This document shows positions 22,157 to 34,018 of a DNA stretch of 64,000 bases, piece after piece. A program made the position numbers and the translations under genes. The stretch is from Fallopia convolvulus. Its lineage: Eukaryota > Streptophyta > Magnoliopsida > Caryophyllales > Polygonaceae. Within the stretch, counting starts at the first letter, position 1; every line of letters starts with the position of its first letter. Below the pieces are notes generated by a model, which did no database searches, was not told the DNA's origin, and was given only the letters and a program-made list of their open reading frames with translations. Location: contig OZ024721.1 of assembly GCA_964016875.1 (NCBI GenBank), positions 43,607,088 to 43,671,087 on the forward strand, in the 5' to 3' direction.

Positions 22157-22965
22157 TGATGAAACCCGAAATAAACCGTTCGCTAAATGACAAGAAACGA
22201 GATTATTTTATTCGATTGTGCAAACGCTTGCTCTTTATTTATTACTTATTTACAACGAGGTTACAAGCCAACGAGGCCTACAAACAAACGAGATTTACAC
22301 CCTATACCTCCTACGAGTATTCAAGATCTTGATCTAACAATGTTCGAGATCTCCTAATTGCTATGCGATTCTACCACCTAGGTGTCACTTGATTGATCTT
22401 GACGCGAGGCTGAGCTAAGAGTGTGGTGAAGATGGCTTGCGAGATTGTGTAGCGAGGTCTTTGATGTGAGCGAGAGCTTTGTGTGACTTGAAGTCTTTTT
22501 GTAGACTTCACTTGTCTATAGCGAGGTCTTTTGACGATGTTTCAATCACGTCGATCTTCAACGAGCAAGATAGTTCTTGAGTTCAAGATGTTTTTCGACC
22601 CCCTCTCACTTACGAGGTTCTCCTCTATTTATAGAGAATTGGGGAGTCGAGTTTTGGCTATCATCCGATGTGGGACGCCCAAGATCAGGGCTTCTGATTG
22701 GTCCGGAGGCGAGGTAGCCGGTGATTGGCTTGGGGAAGCGGCGTCAGCTGAGTGGTCCGGATGGGCGGGTGTGTCAATAGAGTCGGCAACGAGGTTTAGA
22801 ACTCGCTCCGAGGCTTCGGGAGACCTCGCGGGGATAGGAACTTTTTGTTTAATTAAAAGACAGATATAGTTGTGGGCCCCGGAATCCACCTTGGGAGTGC
22901 CGTCGGGTCCGTTTATTCCCTGTACCCCGGGCCCACTTCCTGTTTTACTATTTTGAGCACCATCA
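22157..22965 (-). repeat. 5' LTR of the Retand-like element (809 bp)
   Basis: Partner of 9374-10182, same length, TGATG...CATCA, with the TSD GGTAC at 22966-22970. The minus-strand TATA box CTATAAATAG (+ 22623-22632) would direct transcription into gag. Confidence 0.95.
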
Positions 22966-22970
22966 GGTAC

Positions 22971-24547
22971 AGGCATGCATGTATTCAAATCAATATAGTA
23001 GAGTGAAGCATAATTGTCACGGGAGGCATGTAATTTTATTGAATTGTCAAATATTAGTTGTGGTGTATCTCATTTTAAGAGATCAATGAGTAGGAGATAC
23101 TATTCACTAATCTAGAAGAACCTATTTGTCACATACAAGAGTAGAAGCTACAACCAATTCAATGTTTCATTCTCAATGAATTTGTCTTGTGGACACACAA
23201 AGGAAATCACCAATTTATGCTCACATAGCCCAGTATGATAGAGGCATCTATAAAACTCGATTCTAATGCTTCCTAAGGAAAGTAGAATAAGCAACAATAA
23301 CAGACAATAACCCTTGCATGATTTCATTAATACCATGTAAATTTAGCAAGCCTCAAACGTTCAAGAACGAACTCAAGACAATTAATATGAGAGATAGATG
23401 TCAAAATAGTCACAAGTGATGATCCTTAATGTGCAACTCTATTCTCTTGACAAAGACACAAAGCATATGTTGTAGTATCTCTTCTTTAAGAACGCATTTT
23501 CCACAAAGGACGAAGTCAAGGTAGTAGCAGCCATGCAATGTTGATTTCAAAATTAAAATTGTAAGTAAAAGTTTCCTTCTGAATTATTGGTTGTTATGAA
23601 AAAAAAGAGTCGGTCTAATTAAACACAAGTAGGTTAAAATTGAAACATAAGATTGACTTCCAAATAGGTGTGGGAGAAAAAAGAGGAAAGGCGAGGCTAG
23701 GAAAATAAGATGTCAAATTTCATTCTTCCATTAATCAGTCTTCATTGTAAAAAGATACTAATGAAGGGTTAGAGAATTTTTGAAGACCAATAATGAAAGG
23801 AGGGAGTAGTAACGAAAGACAAAAAGAGTGGTAGACAACACGAGTAGGAACATATAAAGATGACGCATGGAAAATTAAAGCGTTTTTTGGTGAGCAACAA
23901 ACCAATTCATTAAAAGAGAGAATTAAATGATTCCCCGTCAATACAACTACCTATAAACGCATTATTTGCTTAAAACACTATTCATTTCATTAGTTTTAAG
24001 CTACTAGAGTGACTCTATGTATAGAGTTATTATTAACTTAATACAAATGGGTGAACCCTATACAAGGTAAATAAAATTCAAAAATAAATTAAATCTAAGC
24101 AATTAATTTACATTTTAATGGTTCATATCTTAGTAACTTTATATATATAGTTAGATTGCAACTCTAATGAATCATATTATACAACAAACTCTACCTTTTT
24201 GTATAATAAGGATGTGGTCATATTCAAACACAAGAAATCCTAAATCATTAATACATTTCTTTCTTTTTGACAATTCTCATTTAAGCAAAAAAAATTGACC
24301 CTAAATAGACATAAAACATCATTTTATCAAAAAATCATATTTCCAATAAATTTTACATTTATTACATTTGAATAGAAACATGTATTGGTAGATTGATTCG
24401 TGTATGTTTAGAATAATTCGTGTATGGGTAGATTCATTAATCAATCACATCACGACTCTTTTCTAATTTAAAGATATAGATATCAAAAAAATATATTTTC
24501 CCACTAATAGATGATTATAATATATTTCCACTAAAATTTAACATAAC
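22971..24547. other. Spacer of the tandem array before gene C
   Basis: Continues the spacer cut by the Retand-like element and aligns with 3588-5160 and 26863-28433. AT-rich, no supported gene. Antisense ORFs (23148-23336, 23735-23941) recur in some copies, but the first is cut short in the A-B copy by a stop after about 31 codons, so they are not convincing genes. Confidence 0.65.
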
Positions 24548-24554
24548 TATAAAA
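24548..24554 (+). promoter_or_regulatory. TATA box of array gene C
   Basis: TATAAAA 44 bases before the ATG at 24599, in the same context as in genes B and D. Confidence 0.55.
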
Positions 24555-24598
24555 CCGAGTGAACCCAAACAGAAATCTTACACAATTAACTCACAAAA

Positions 24599-26400
24599 AT
24601 GAAGACCACACCTATCCTTCTTTTCATTTGCGTTCTTATTCCTTCAACAACCGTTTTAGGCTTTGTAATTGGTGATGACACAATAAGATCCGATGATGGA
24701 ACCCCGCTCGTAATCCTTCATTCTGGGCCCAAGGACCCGGTCGAGCCACCAACTAAATTGGACCGCATATTGCCTGGAGGACCATCACCTTGTATCCATT
24801 GCGGTAATATAGTCTTTTGTTTTTGTGTTATTTCGTAGTCTTCTTCTTTGTAGCATAACCATGAGTAATACAATCTTCTAATAAATTATTCCACACTTCA
24901 TGAATTTCTTAGGCCTAGTTCAACTCATTTATGTTGACTAAGCAATCAACTTCAAGTGTATTAAATTTTAAAATTTTAGGTTTTTTTAGGGATGTCATTC
25001 ATATTTTTTTGAAACTGTCATCCACAAAACTATTCTTCGAATCTACAAGCCCAAGTACCCACGACAATCTTCTTGTATTCATTCCTGTTTTTATGTAATT
25101 TCATATTAGGTTGAATATAGTTAGTCGTAGTAATATTTAACATTTTAGACTAACATAGGTATAGAAGTTCGTTGAAATACATAATTTTCATTTATTTGTT
25201 ATTCATATTATTGTTAAAACCATTAAATATTGCATTCATATATTCTCTAATAATTATTGGCATAAAACTAGCTATACCAATTTTCTTGTTCCGTTCTTTT
25301 TTGTCATCTATTGAATCACAAGTAACATATTCTTAAGTCAGTGTTATTTCACATGTTGTGATTGTCTTAGGGCATATGGTTTGTGATAACACAATAATGT
25401 CGAGCAATGGGACTTTGTTAATGACCCTTCCTTCAAAAATAGTTTTTAATTTTGTGTTATTTCACATTTTGCAATTGTCTTAGGCCCTGTGGTTAGTGAG
25501 AACAAAATAGTGTCGAGCAATTTTACACCTTTAATGACCCTCCGTTCTGGACCCAAGGACCCGGTCGAGCCACCAACTAAATTGGACCGCGAATCGCCTG
25601 GAGGACCATCTCCTTGTATCCATTGCGGTAATATATTCTTTTATTTTTGTCTTATTTCGTAGTCTTCTTCTTTGTAGCATAACCATGAGTAACACAATCT
25701 TCTAATATATTATTCCACACTTCATGAATTTCTTAGGCCTAGTTCAACTCATTGATGTAGACTAAGCAAATAACTTCAAGTGAACTAAATTTCAACAATT
25801 TAAGTTGTTTGTTTAGGGATGTCATTCATATTTTTTTCGAAATTGTCATCCACAAAACTATTCTTCGAATCTACAAGCCTAAATACCCACGACAATCTTC
25901 TTGTATTCATTCATGTTTTTATGTAATTTCATATTAGGTTGAATATAGTTATTCGTAGTAATATTTAACATTTTAGACTAACATAGGTATAAAAATTCGT
26001 TGAAATACGTAATTTTCATTTATTTTTTATTCATCTTATTGTTAAAACTATTAAATATTCCATTCATATATTATTTCTGATATTTATTGGCATAAAACTA
26101 GCCATACCAATTTTCTTGTTCCATTTTTTTGTCATCAATTTAATCACGGGTAACATATTCTTAAATCAGTGTTATTTCACATGTTGTGATTGTCGTAGCG
26201 CCTATGGTTTGTGATAAGACAATAATTTAAAGCAATGGGACTTTGTTAATTACCCTTCGTTCAAAAATAGGTTTTAATTTTGTGTTATTTCACATTTCGC
26301 AATTGTTATAGGCCTTGTGTTTCGTGACAACATAATAGTTTCGAGCGATGGGACACCTTTAATGACCCTCCGTTCTGGACGAACCACCAACAAAGCCTGA
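24599..26400 (+). CDS. Array gene C: shorter modular secreted peptide precursor with truncated last exon
   Basis: Exons 24599-24803 (205 nt), 25484-25627 (144 nt) and 26312-26400. Signal peptide MKTTPILLFICVLIPSTTVL. It has one internal module instead of two. In the first module Ser is replaced by Leu (R-I-L-P-G-G-P-S-P-C-I-H-C); the second is R-E-S-P-G-G-P-S-P-C-I-H-C-G. The exon 2 start differs (VVSEN, SSNFTPLM). The last exon lacks 14 bp found in the other copies (the CCCAAGGACCCTGTTG part), which shifts the frame and gives ...RSGRTTNKA and a stop at 26398-26400. The joined frame is open over 438 nt (145 aa). It may still release peptides from its first two modules, or be a decaying copy. 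Confidence 0.6.
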
Positions 26401-28433
26401 CCGCTCGTCACCTAGTGGATCAAGGCGTCATTTGTTGAAGTTTGGATTTTAATAAGATATTGGCCCATCTTATTTACGACTTGGATGGCTGATATATAGT
26501 TTGTTGCAATAATGAATTTGTAATGTAATTTATTTCTTGAAGTAATTATAATAGCAAAAAATTCCTCATTTATGAATCTCGTGTGTTTCTTAGTTATAAA
26601 TCTGAAATAAACCATTGTGCTACACTATAATAATCCGATATATTTGAGTGATGATGCATATCATGTCAAATTGACTCAATAATGGGTAAAGTACTCTTCA
26701 TGGTGCTCTATTCATAGGTTGAACGCGATATACTAGTTGTATTTTCAAAAGGTTCATTCCATGTTTAGTACCTAATATTTAATATGCGTCTAGTTCCTTA
26801 AAGGGCAACAATATTGTCGGAATTGCACACACGAGATAGCCTAAGTTCTAAAATAGGTACAGGCATGCATGTATTCAAATCAATATAGTAGAGTGAAGCA
26901 TAATTGTCACGGGAGGCATGTAATTTTATTGAATTGTCAAATATTAGTTGTGGTGTATCTCATTTTAAGAGATCAATGAGTAGGAGATACTATTCACTAA
27001 TCTAGAAGAACCTATTTGCCACATACAAGAGTAGAAGCTACAACCAATTCAATGTTTCATTCTCAATGAATTTGTCTTGTGGACACACAAAGGAAATCAC
27101 CATTCTATGCTCACCTAGCCCAGTATGATAGAGGCATCTATAAAACTCGATTCTAATGCTTCCTAAGGAAAGTAGAATAAGCAACAATAACAGACAATAA
27201 CCCTTGCATGATTTCATTAATACCATGTAAATTTAGCAAGCCTCAAACGTTCAAGAACGAACTCAAGACAATTAATATGAGAGATAGATGTCAAAATAGT
27301 CACAAGTGATGATCCTTAATGTGCAACTCTATTCTCTTGACAAAGACACAAAGCATATGTTGTAGTATCTCTTCTTTAAGAACACATTTTCCACAAAGGA
27401 CGAAGTCAAGGTAGTAGCAGCCATGCAATGTTGATTTCAAAATTAAAATTGTAAGTAAAAGTTTCCTTCTGAATTATTGGTTGTTATGAAAAAAAGAGTC
27501 GGTCTAATTAAACACAAGTAGGTTAAAATTGAAACATAAGTTTGACTTCCAAATAGGTGTGGGAGAAAAAAGAGGAAAGGCGAGGCTAGGAAAATAAGAT
27601 GTCAAATTTCATTCTTCCAATAATCAATCTTCATTGTAAAAAGATACTAATGAAGGGTTAGAGAATTTTTGAAGACCAATAATGAAAGGAGGGAGTAGTA
27701 ACGAAAGACAAAAGGAGTGGTAGACAACACGAGTAGGAACATAAAAAGATGACGCATGAAAAATTAAAGCGTATTTTGGGAAGCAACAAACCAATTCATT
27801 AAAAGAGAGCATTAAATGATGCCCCGTCAATACAACTACCTATAAACGCATTATTTGCTTAAAACACTATTCATTTCATTAGTTTTAAGCTACTAGAGTG
27901 ACACTATGTTTAGAGTTATTATTAACTTAATTCAAATGGGTGAACCCTATACAAGGTAAATAAAATTCAAAAATAAATTAAATTTAAGCAATTAATTTAT
28001 ATTTTAATGGTGCATATCTTAGTAACTTTATATATAGTTAGATCGCAACTCTAATGAATCATATTATACAACAAACTCTACCTTTTTGTATAATGAGGAT
28101 GTGGTCATATTCAAACACAAGAAATCCTAAATCATTAATACATTTCTTTCTTTTTGACAATTCTCATTTAATCAAAAAAATTTGACCCTAAATAGACATA
28201 AAACATCATTTTATCAAAAATCATATTTCCAATAAATTTTACATTTATTACATTTGAATAGAAACATGTATTGGTAGATTGATTCGTGTATGTTTAGAAT
28301 AATTCGTGTATGGGTAGATTCATTAATCAATCACATCACGACTCTTTTCTAATTTGAAGATATAGATATCAAAAAAAAATATTTTCCCACTAATAGATGA
28401 TTATAATATATTTCCACTAAAATTTAACATAAC
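26401..28433. other. Spacer of the tandem array, gene C to gene D
   Basis: The best-preserved uninterrupted copy of the spacer. It includes AAATAGGTACAGGCATGC near 26857, the empty site for the Retand-like insertion between B and C. No supported gene. Confidence 0.7.
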
Positions 28434-28440
28434 TATAAAC
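28434..28440 (+). promoter_or_regulatory. TATA box of array gene D
   Basis: TATAAAC 43 bases before the ATG at 28484, in the same position as in genes B and C, with the last base changed. Confidence 0.5.
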
Positions 28441-28483
28441 CGAGTGAACCCAAACATAAATCTTACACAATTAACCCACAAAA

Positions 28484-31142
28484 ATGAAGAACACTCCTAT
28501 CCTTCTTTTCATTTGCGTTCTTATTCCTTCAACAACCGTTTTAGGCCATGTAATTGGTGATGACACAATAAGATCTGATGATGGAACCCCGCTCGTAATC
28601 CTTCATTCTGGGCCCAAGGACCCGGTCGAGCCACCAACTAAATTGGACCGCATATCGCCTGGAGGACCATCACCTTGTATCCATTGCGGTAATATAGTCT
28701 TTTGTTTTTGTGTTATTTCGTAGTCTTCTTCTTTGTAGCATAACCATGAGTAATACAATCTTCTAATAAATTATTCCACACTTCATGAATTTCTTAGGCC
28801 TAGTTCAACTCATTTATGTTGACTAAGCAATCAACTTCAAGTGTATTAAATTTTAAAATTTTAGGTTTTTTTAGGGATGTCATTCATATTTTTTTGAAAC
28901 TGTCATCCACAAAACTATTCTTCGAATCTACAAGCCCAAGTACCCATGACAATCTTTTTGTATTCATTCCTGTTTTTATGTAATTTCATATTAGGTTGAA
29001 TATAGTTATTTGTAGTAATATTTAACATTTTAGACTAACATAGGTATAGAAGTTCGTTAAAATACATAATTTTCATTTATTTGTTATTCATCTTATTGCT
29101 AAAACTATTAAATATTGCATTCATATATTATCTCTAATAATTATTGGCATAAAACTAGCTACACCAATTTTCTTGTTACATTCTTTTTTTTCATCTATTG
29201 AATCACGAGTAACATATTCTTAAGTCAGTGTTATTTCACATGTTGTGATTGTCTTAGGGCCTATGGTTTGTGATAACACAATAATGTCGAGCAATGGGAC
29301 TTTGTTAATGACCCTTCCTTCAAAAATTGTTTTTAATTTTGTGTTATTTCACATTTTGCAATTGTCTTAGGCCCTGTGGTTCGTGAGAATATAATAGTGT
29401 CGAGCAATGGTACACCTTTAATGACCCTCCGTTCTAGACCCAAGGACCCGGTCGAGCCACCAACTAAATTGGACCGCGAATCGCCTGGAGGACCATCTCC
29501 TTGTATCCATTGTGGTAATATAGTCTTTTGTTTGTAGCATAACCATGAGTAACACAATCTTCTAATATATTATTCCACACTTCATGAATTTCTTAGGCCT
29601 AGTTCAACTCATTGATGTTGACTAAGCAATGAACTAAATTTTAAAAATTTAGGTTGTTTTTTAGGGATGTCTTTCATATTTTTTTCGAAACTGTCATCCA
29701 CAAAACTATTCTTCGAATCTACAAGCCTAAATACCCACGACAATCTTCTTGTATTCATCCCTGTTTTTATGTAATTTCATATTAGGTTGAATATAGTTAT
29801 TCGTAGTAATATTTAACATTTTAGACTAACATAGGTATAGAAGTTTGTTGAAAATACATAATTTTTATTTATTTTTTATTCATCTTATTGTTCAAACTAT
29901 TAAATATTGCATTCATATATTATCTCTAATATTTATTGGCATAAAACTAGCTACACCAATTTTCTTGTTCCATTGTTTTCTGTCATGAATTTAATCACGG
30001 GTAACATATTCTTAAGTAAATGTTATTTCACTTGTTGTGATTGTCCTAGGGCCTATGGTTTGTTATAACACAATAATGTCGAGCAATGGGACTTTGTTAA
30101 TGACCCTTCCTTCAAAAATAGTTTTTAATTTTTTTTATTTCACATTTTTCAATTGTCTTAGGCCCTGTGGTTCGTGAGAACATAATAGTGTCGAGCGATG
30201 AGACCCCTTTAATGACCCTCTGTTCTGGACCCAAGGACCCGGTCGAGCCACCAACTAAATTGGACCGTGAATCGCCTGGAGGACCATCTCCTTGTATCCA
30301 TTGCGGTAATATAGTCTTTTCTTTTTTTTGTTATTTCGTAGTCTTCTTCTTTGTAGCATAACCATGAGTAACACAATCTTCTAATATATTATTCCACACT
30401 TCATGAATTTCTTAGGCCTAGTTCAACTCATTGATGTTGACTAAGCAATGAACTTGAAGTGAACTAAATTTTAAAATTTTAGGTTGTTTTTTAGGGATGA
30501 CATTTATATTTTTTCGAAACTGTCATCCACAAAACTATTCTTCGAATCTACTAGCCCAAATACCCACGACAATCTTCTTGTATTCATTCTTGTTTTATGT
30601 AATTTCATATTAGGTTTAATATAGTTATTCGTAGTAATATTTAACATTTTAGACTAACATAGGTATAGAAGTTCGTTGAAATACATAATTTTCATTTATT
30701 TATTATTCATCTTATTGTTAAAACTATTAAATATTCCATTCATATATTATCTCTAATATTTATTGGCATAATACTAGCCACACCAATTTTCTTGTACCAT
30801 TGTTTTGTCATCAATTTAATCATGGGTAACATATTCTTAAGTCAATGTTATTTCACATGTTGTGATTGTCGTAGGGCCTATGGTTTGTGATAAGACAATA
30901 ATGTCAAGCAAGGGGACTTTGTTAATGACCCTTCGTTCAAAAATAGTTTTTAAGTTTGTGTTATTTCACATTTTGCCATTGTTATAGGTCCTGTGGTTCG
31001 TGACAACATAATACTGTCTAGCGATGGCACACCTTTAATGACCCTCCGTTCTGGACCCAAGGACCCGGTTGAACCACCAACAAAGCCTGGTCGCTTGTTA
31101 CCTAGTGGATCAAGGCGTCGTTTATTGAAGTTTGGATTTTAA
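28484..31142 (+). CDS. Array gene D: modular secreted peptide precursor, intact, 215 aa
   Basis: Four exons: 28484-28688 (205 nt), 29371-29514 (144), 30162-30305 (144) and 30988-31142 (155), all with phase 1 GT-AG introns; 648 nt with stop. Signal peptide MKNTPILLFICVLIPSTTVL. Modules end R-I-S-P-G-G-P-S-P-C-I-H-C, R-E-S-P-G-G-P-S-P-C-I-H-C-G and again R-E-S-P-G-G-P-S-P-C-I-H-C-G. Module 2 has SRPKDP instead of SGPKDP, and module 3 has LCSGPKDP (an extra Cys) and SSDETPLM. The last exon ends GRLLPSGSRRRLLKFGF. No element interrupts its introns, so this is the cleanest copy. The likely product is secreted and processed; the receptor and role are unknown. Confidence 0.72.
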
Positions 31143-31870
31143 TGAGATATTGGCCCATCTTATTGACGAGTTGGATGGCTGACATATTTTTTGTTGCAAT
31201 AATGAATTTGTAATGTAACTTCTTTCTTGAAGTAATTATAATAGCAAAAAATTCCTCATTTCTGAATCTCGTGTGTTTCTTAGTTATAAATCTAAAATAA
31301 ACCATTGTCTTGTACTATTATAATTCGATATATTTGGGTGATGATGCATTTCATGTCAAATTGACTCAATAATGAGTAAAATACTCTTCATGGTGCTCTA
31401 TTCATTGGTTGAACGTGATCTACTAGTTGTATTTTCAAAAGGTTCATTCCATGTTTAGTACCTAATATTTAATATGCGTCTAGTTACTAAAAGGGCAACA
31501 ATATTGTCGGATTTGCACACACAAGATAGCCTAAGTTCTAAAATAGGTACATGCATGTATTTAAATCAATATAGTAGAGTGAAGCATAATTGCCACAGGA
31601 GGCAGGTAATTTTATCGAATTGTCAAATATTAGTTTTGGTGAATATCATTTTAAGAGATCAATGAGTAGGAGATACTATCCACTAATCTAGAAGAACCTA
31701 TTTGCCACATACAAGAGTAGAAGCTACAACCAATTCAATGTCATTCTCAATGAATTTGTCTTGTGGACACACTAAGGAAATCACCAAGTTAAGCCCACCT
31801 ACCCTATCTGTAAAACTCAATTCTAGTGCTTTTTAGGGAATGTAGAATAAGCAACAATAACAGAGAATAA
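31143..31870. other. Last spacer copy of the array, truncated
   Basis: Aligns with the start of the other spacers (rows of GTACCTAATATTTAATATGC, the GGTAC site at about 31545) and ends near 31870, after which the sequence is unrelated. It marks the right border of the tandem array. Confidence 0.6.
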
Positions 31871-32630
31871 TATATATTTTTAAAAAAGTATCCGCTTATG
31901 TACTTGGTTTTTTTATTTATTATAATTGCAATATTTTCCTAGAATATATAATATGGATTATTCCTTTCAGTCCTTTGTTTTTTTTTTTTAAATAATCCTC
32001 TTGTAAGATTAAAAGGATTTTAAATTTTTGATTTGTTACATGAGATTTTTTAATATAAAAATATTATGATTGGTCCATATCTATTAAAATATTATGATAG
32101 GTTAAAATTTAATTGAGAATATTTTGAGTGGTTGAACCCCACATATATAAATAATTTATAAATCTTATCTTCTTATTTATTTATTTTAACAATTATTTAA
32201 AATATCAAATTTTGCTTATTAATTTAATTCCAAATATCAACACAATTATTATTATTTTAAATGATAAGGATATATACAACAACTATTATAGTTTTGTGAT
32301 TTTAAATATTTATTCAAAAAAATTTATAGTAATTATTTATATGATTATTTGTCATGGATGATTAATATATTGGAAAAAATATTATTAATATTTTAAAGCA
32401 AAACCCAAACAAGGTACAGAAATACATACTAGTATATTATATTATAAAAGATTTTATTTAAAAATTTAAAAAAGGCAGATTGTTAAAAAGTACTCATTTA
32501 AAGGTATTGATTCAAATGAAAATAGACCATATCATGAAAAGTAGAAATGAATATGGGCCATCCAATTAAAAAATTAAAAAATTAAAGAAAATAATTTTTT
32601 ACTTTTTGATCTTTTTTAAAGTCTTTTAAT
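31871..32630. other. AT-rich intergenic sequence
   Basis: Very AT-rich with homopolymer runs. I see no gene or clear element ends. Confidence 0.4.
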
Positions 32631-32634
32631 GTAT

Positions 32635-33400
32635 ATAGAATGATATAAATCGAGTATGAACATATGACCATAAAACATGAACATGCGATACTAATTTGTG
32701 AACGTAGTTATACTATATGTGAATGTATGCTAAATTTTCTGAAGTTAAAAGGTGGTTATATGTGAACAGTTCTTGAAATAATGTGAACATGTATATAAAA
32801 TATATGAACATAATATAAAATGTCAATCGTCATGTTTTTGGCAAAAATAAACGGAAAAAACATTTAAAAACTAAATTAAAAAATATTAATTCTTTTTTAA
32901 AAAAAATATTTTTTAGTATTTTAACATGTAGAATTATATTAATCGAGTATGAACATATGACCATAAAATATGAACATGCAATACTAATATGTGAACGTAC
33001 TTATATTATATGTGAACGTATGCTAAATTTTTTGAAGTTAAAAGGTGGTTATATGTGAACAACTCTTGTAATAATGTGAACATGTATATAAAATATGTGA
33101 ACATAATGTAAAATGTCAAGCGTCAAAACAAGCAAAATAAAATAAATAAATAATAAATACATTTTTTGTCAAATTTTTTAGATTTTTAACGCTTGTATGA
33201 TGATTTAATCGAACATGAACTTATAACCATCAAACATGAATAAACGATACTAGTATGTGATCACACTTGCAATATATGTGAACGTATTATAAAATCTCTG
33301 AATTGTTAAGGAGATGAACATGTCTTATAAGTTATAATAGTGTGAACATGTACATAAAATATGTGAACATAATGTAAAAAGTCAAATGTTGTGATTTTGG
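32635..33400. repeat. Three degenerate tandem copies of a repeat of about 265-300 bp
   Basis: Copies start near 32640, 32935 and 33200. Each has 'aatcgagtatgaacatatgacc' (third copy aatcgaacatgaactt), then 'gatactaatatgtgaacgta', 'atgctaaatttt', and 'ataatgtgaacatgtatataaaatatgtgaacataatgtaaaa'. The first two are close and the third is more diverged. Non-coding. Confidence 0.75.
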
Positions 33401-34018
33401 CAAAAATGAGTGAAAAAAAATTTTAAAAAATTAATTTATTTTTCATCAAAATTACCATTTTATCCTTATCTCTTTTAATCTTAGCCATCCATTTTCTCAA
33501 ATTTAAGAATTTTTATTTATTTCTAGTTTTTATGATAAGTCTCATTTTGATGTGAATCAACCTCGTCTTTTAAAATGTGATTTTCTTAGTGAATAGCCCT
33601 TAAAATTATTTAAACCACCACATCAATATTTTCCAAAAAAATCTTCTACCTTTTCTACTTCTTTCAACAACAGGCAAGAGGTCACACATATTCGCTCCTT
33701 ACAAAAATGAAAATCAGTTCCTAACTATATATGCGAAATTTATAAAATAATAAATATGATTTGAGTATTACAAAGTGATTGGGTTACCATCAAGGGTCAC
33801 TAATTACACTCTATCCCCCAAAATTAATGAGGAAGATGTTCCCTAAAACATCCAAAACTTGAACTGGAGAGACTGACAAACAAGGTCAAGAAGAAACAAA
33901 AATATTAATGTTGGCTTGGCTTTTATGGTGATATATGTACATCAAATCGAAAAATCAAATGCAGTATCAAAAGACAAACAAAAAAAGCGTCAGGTAGAGC
34001 GTATGTCCAGACGCAAAC

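Larger units (their letters stand above)
9374..22965 (-). mobile_element. Retand-like (Tat lineage) Ty3/gypsy LTR retrotransposon, 13.6 kb, defective
   Basis: A full-length element on the minus strand. Order along its own sense: 5' LTR (22157-22965), primer-binding site, gag, protease, reverse transcriptase, RNase H, a second RNase H, integrase, a minisatellite, ORFs in the opposite direction, polypurine tract, 3' LTR (9374-10182). LTRs begin TGATG and end CATCA. Two RNase H domains after RT mark the Tat lineage. Antisense ORFs between pol and the 3' LTR plus an internal tandem repeat match the published description of Retand from Silene. It is GC-rich compared with the AT-rich host array. 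Several stops and frameshifts in gag and pol, and a nested LTR at the gag-protease junction, make it non-autonomous now. The two LTRs differ at roughly two dozen of 809 positions by eye (about 3%), so the insertion is fairly recent. Confidence 0.93.

Noticed and set aside
23148..23336. Antisense hydrophobic ORF (MVLMKSCKGYCLLLLLILL...), also at 27038-27226
   Set aside because: In the A-B spacer the same frame stops after about 31 codons. Not conserved, so not supported as a gene.
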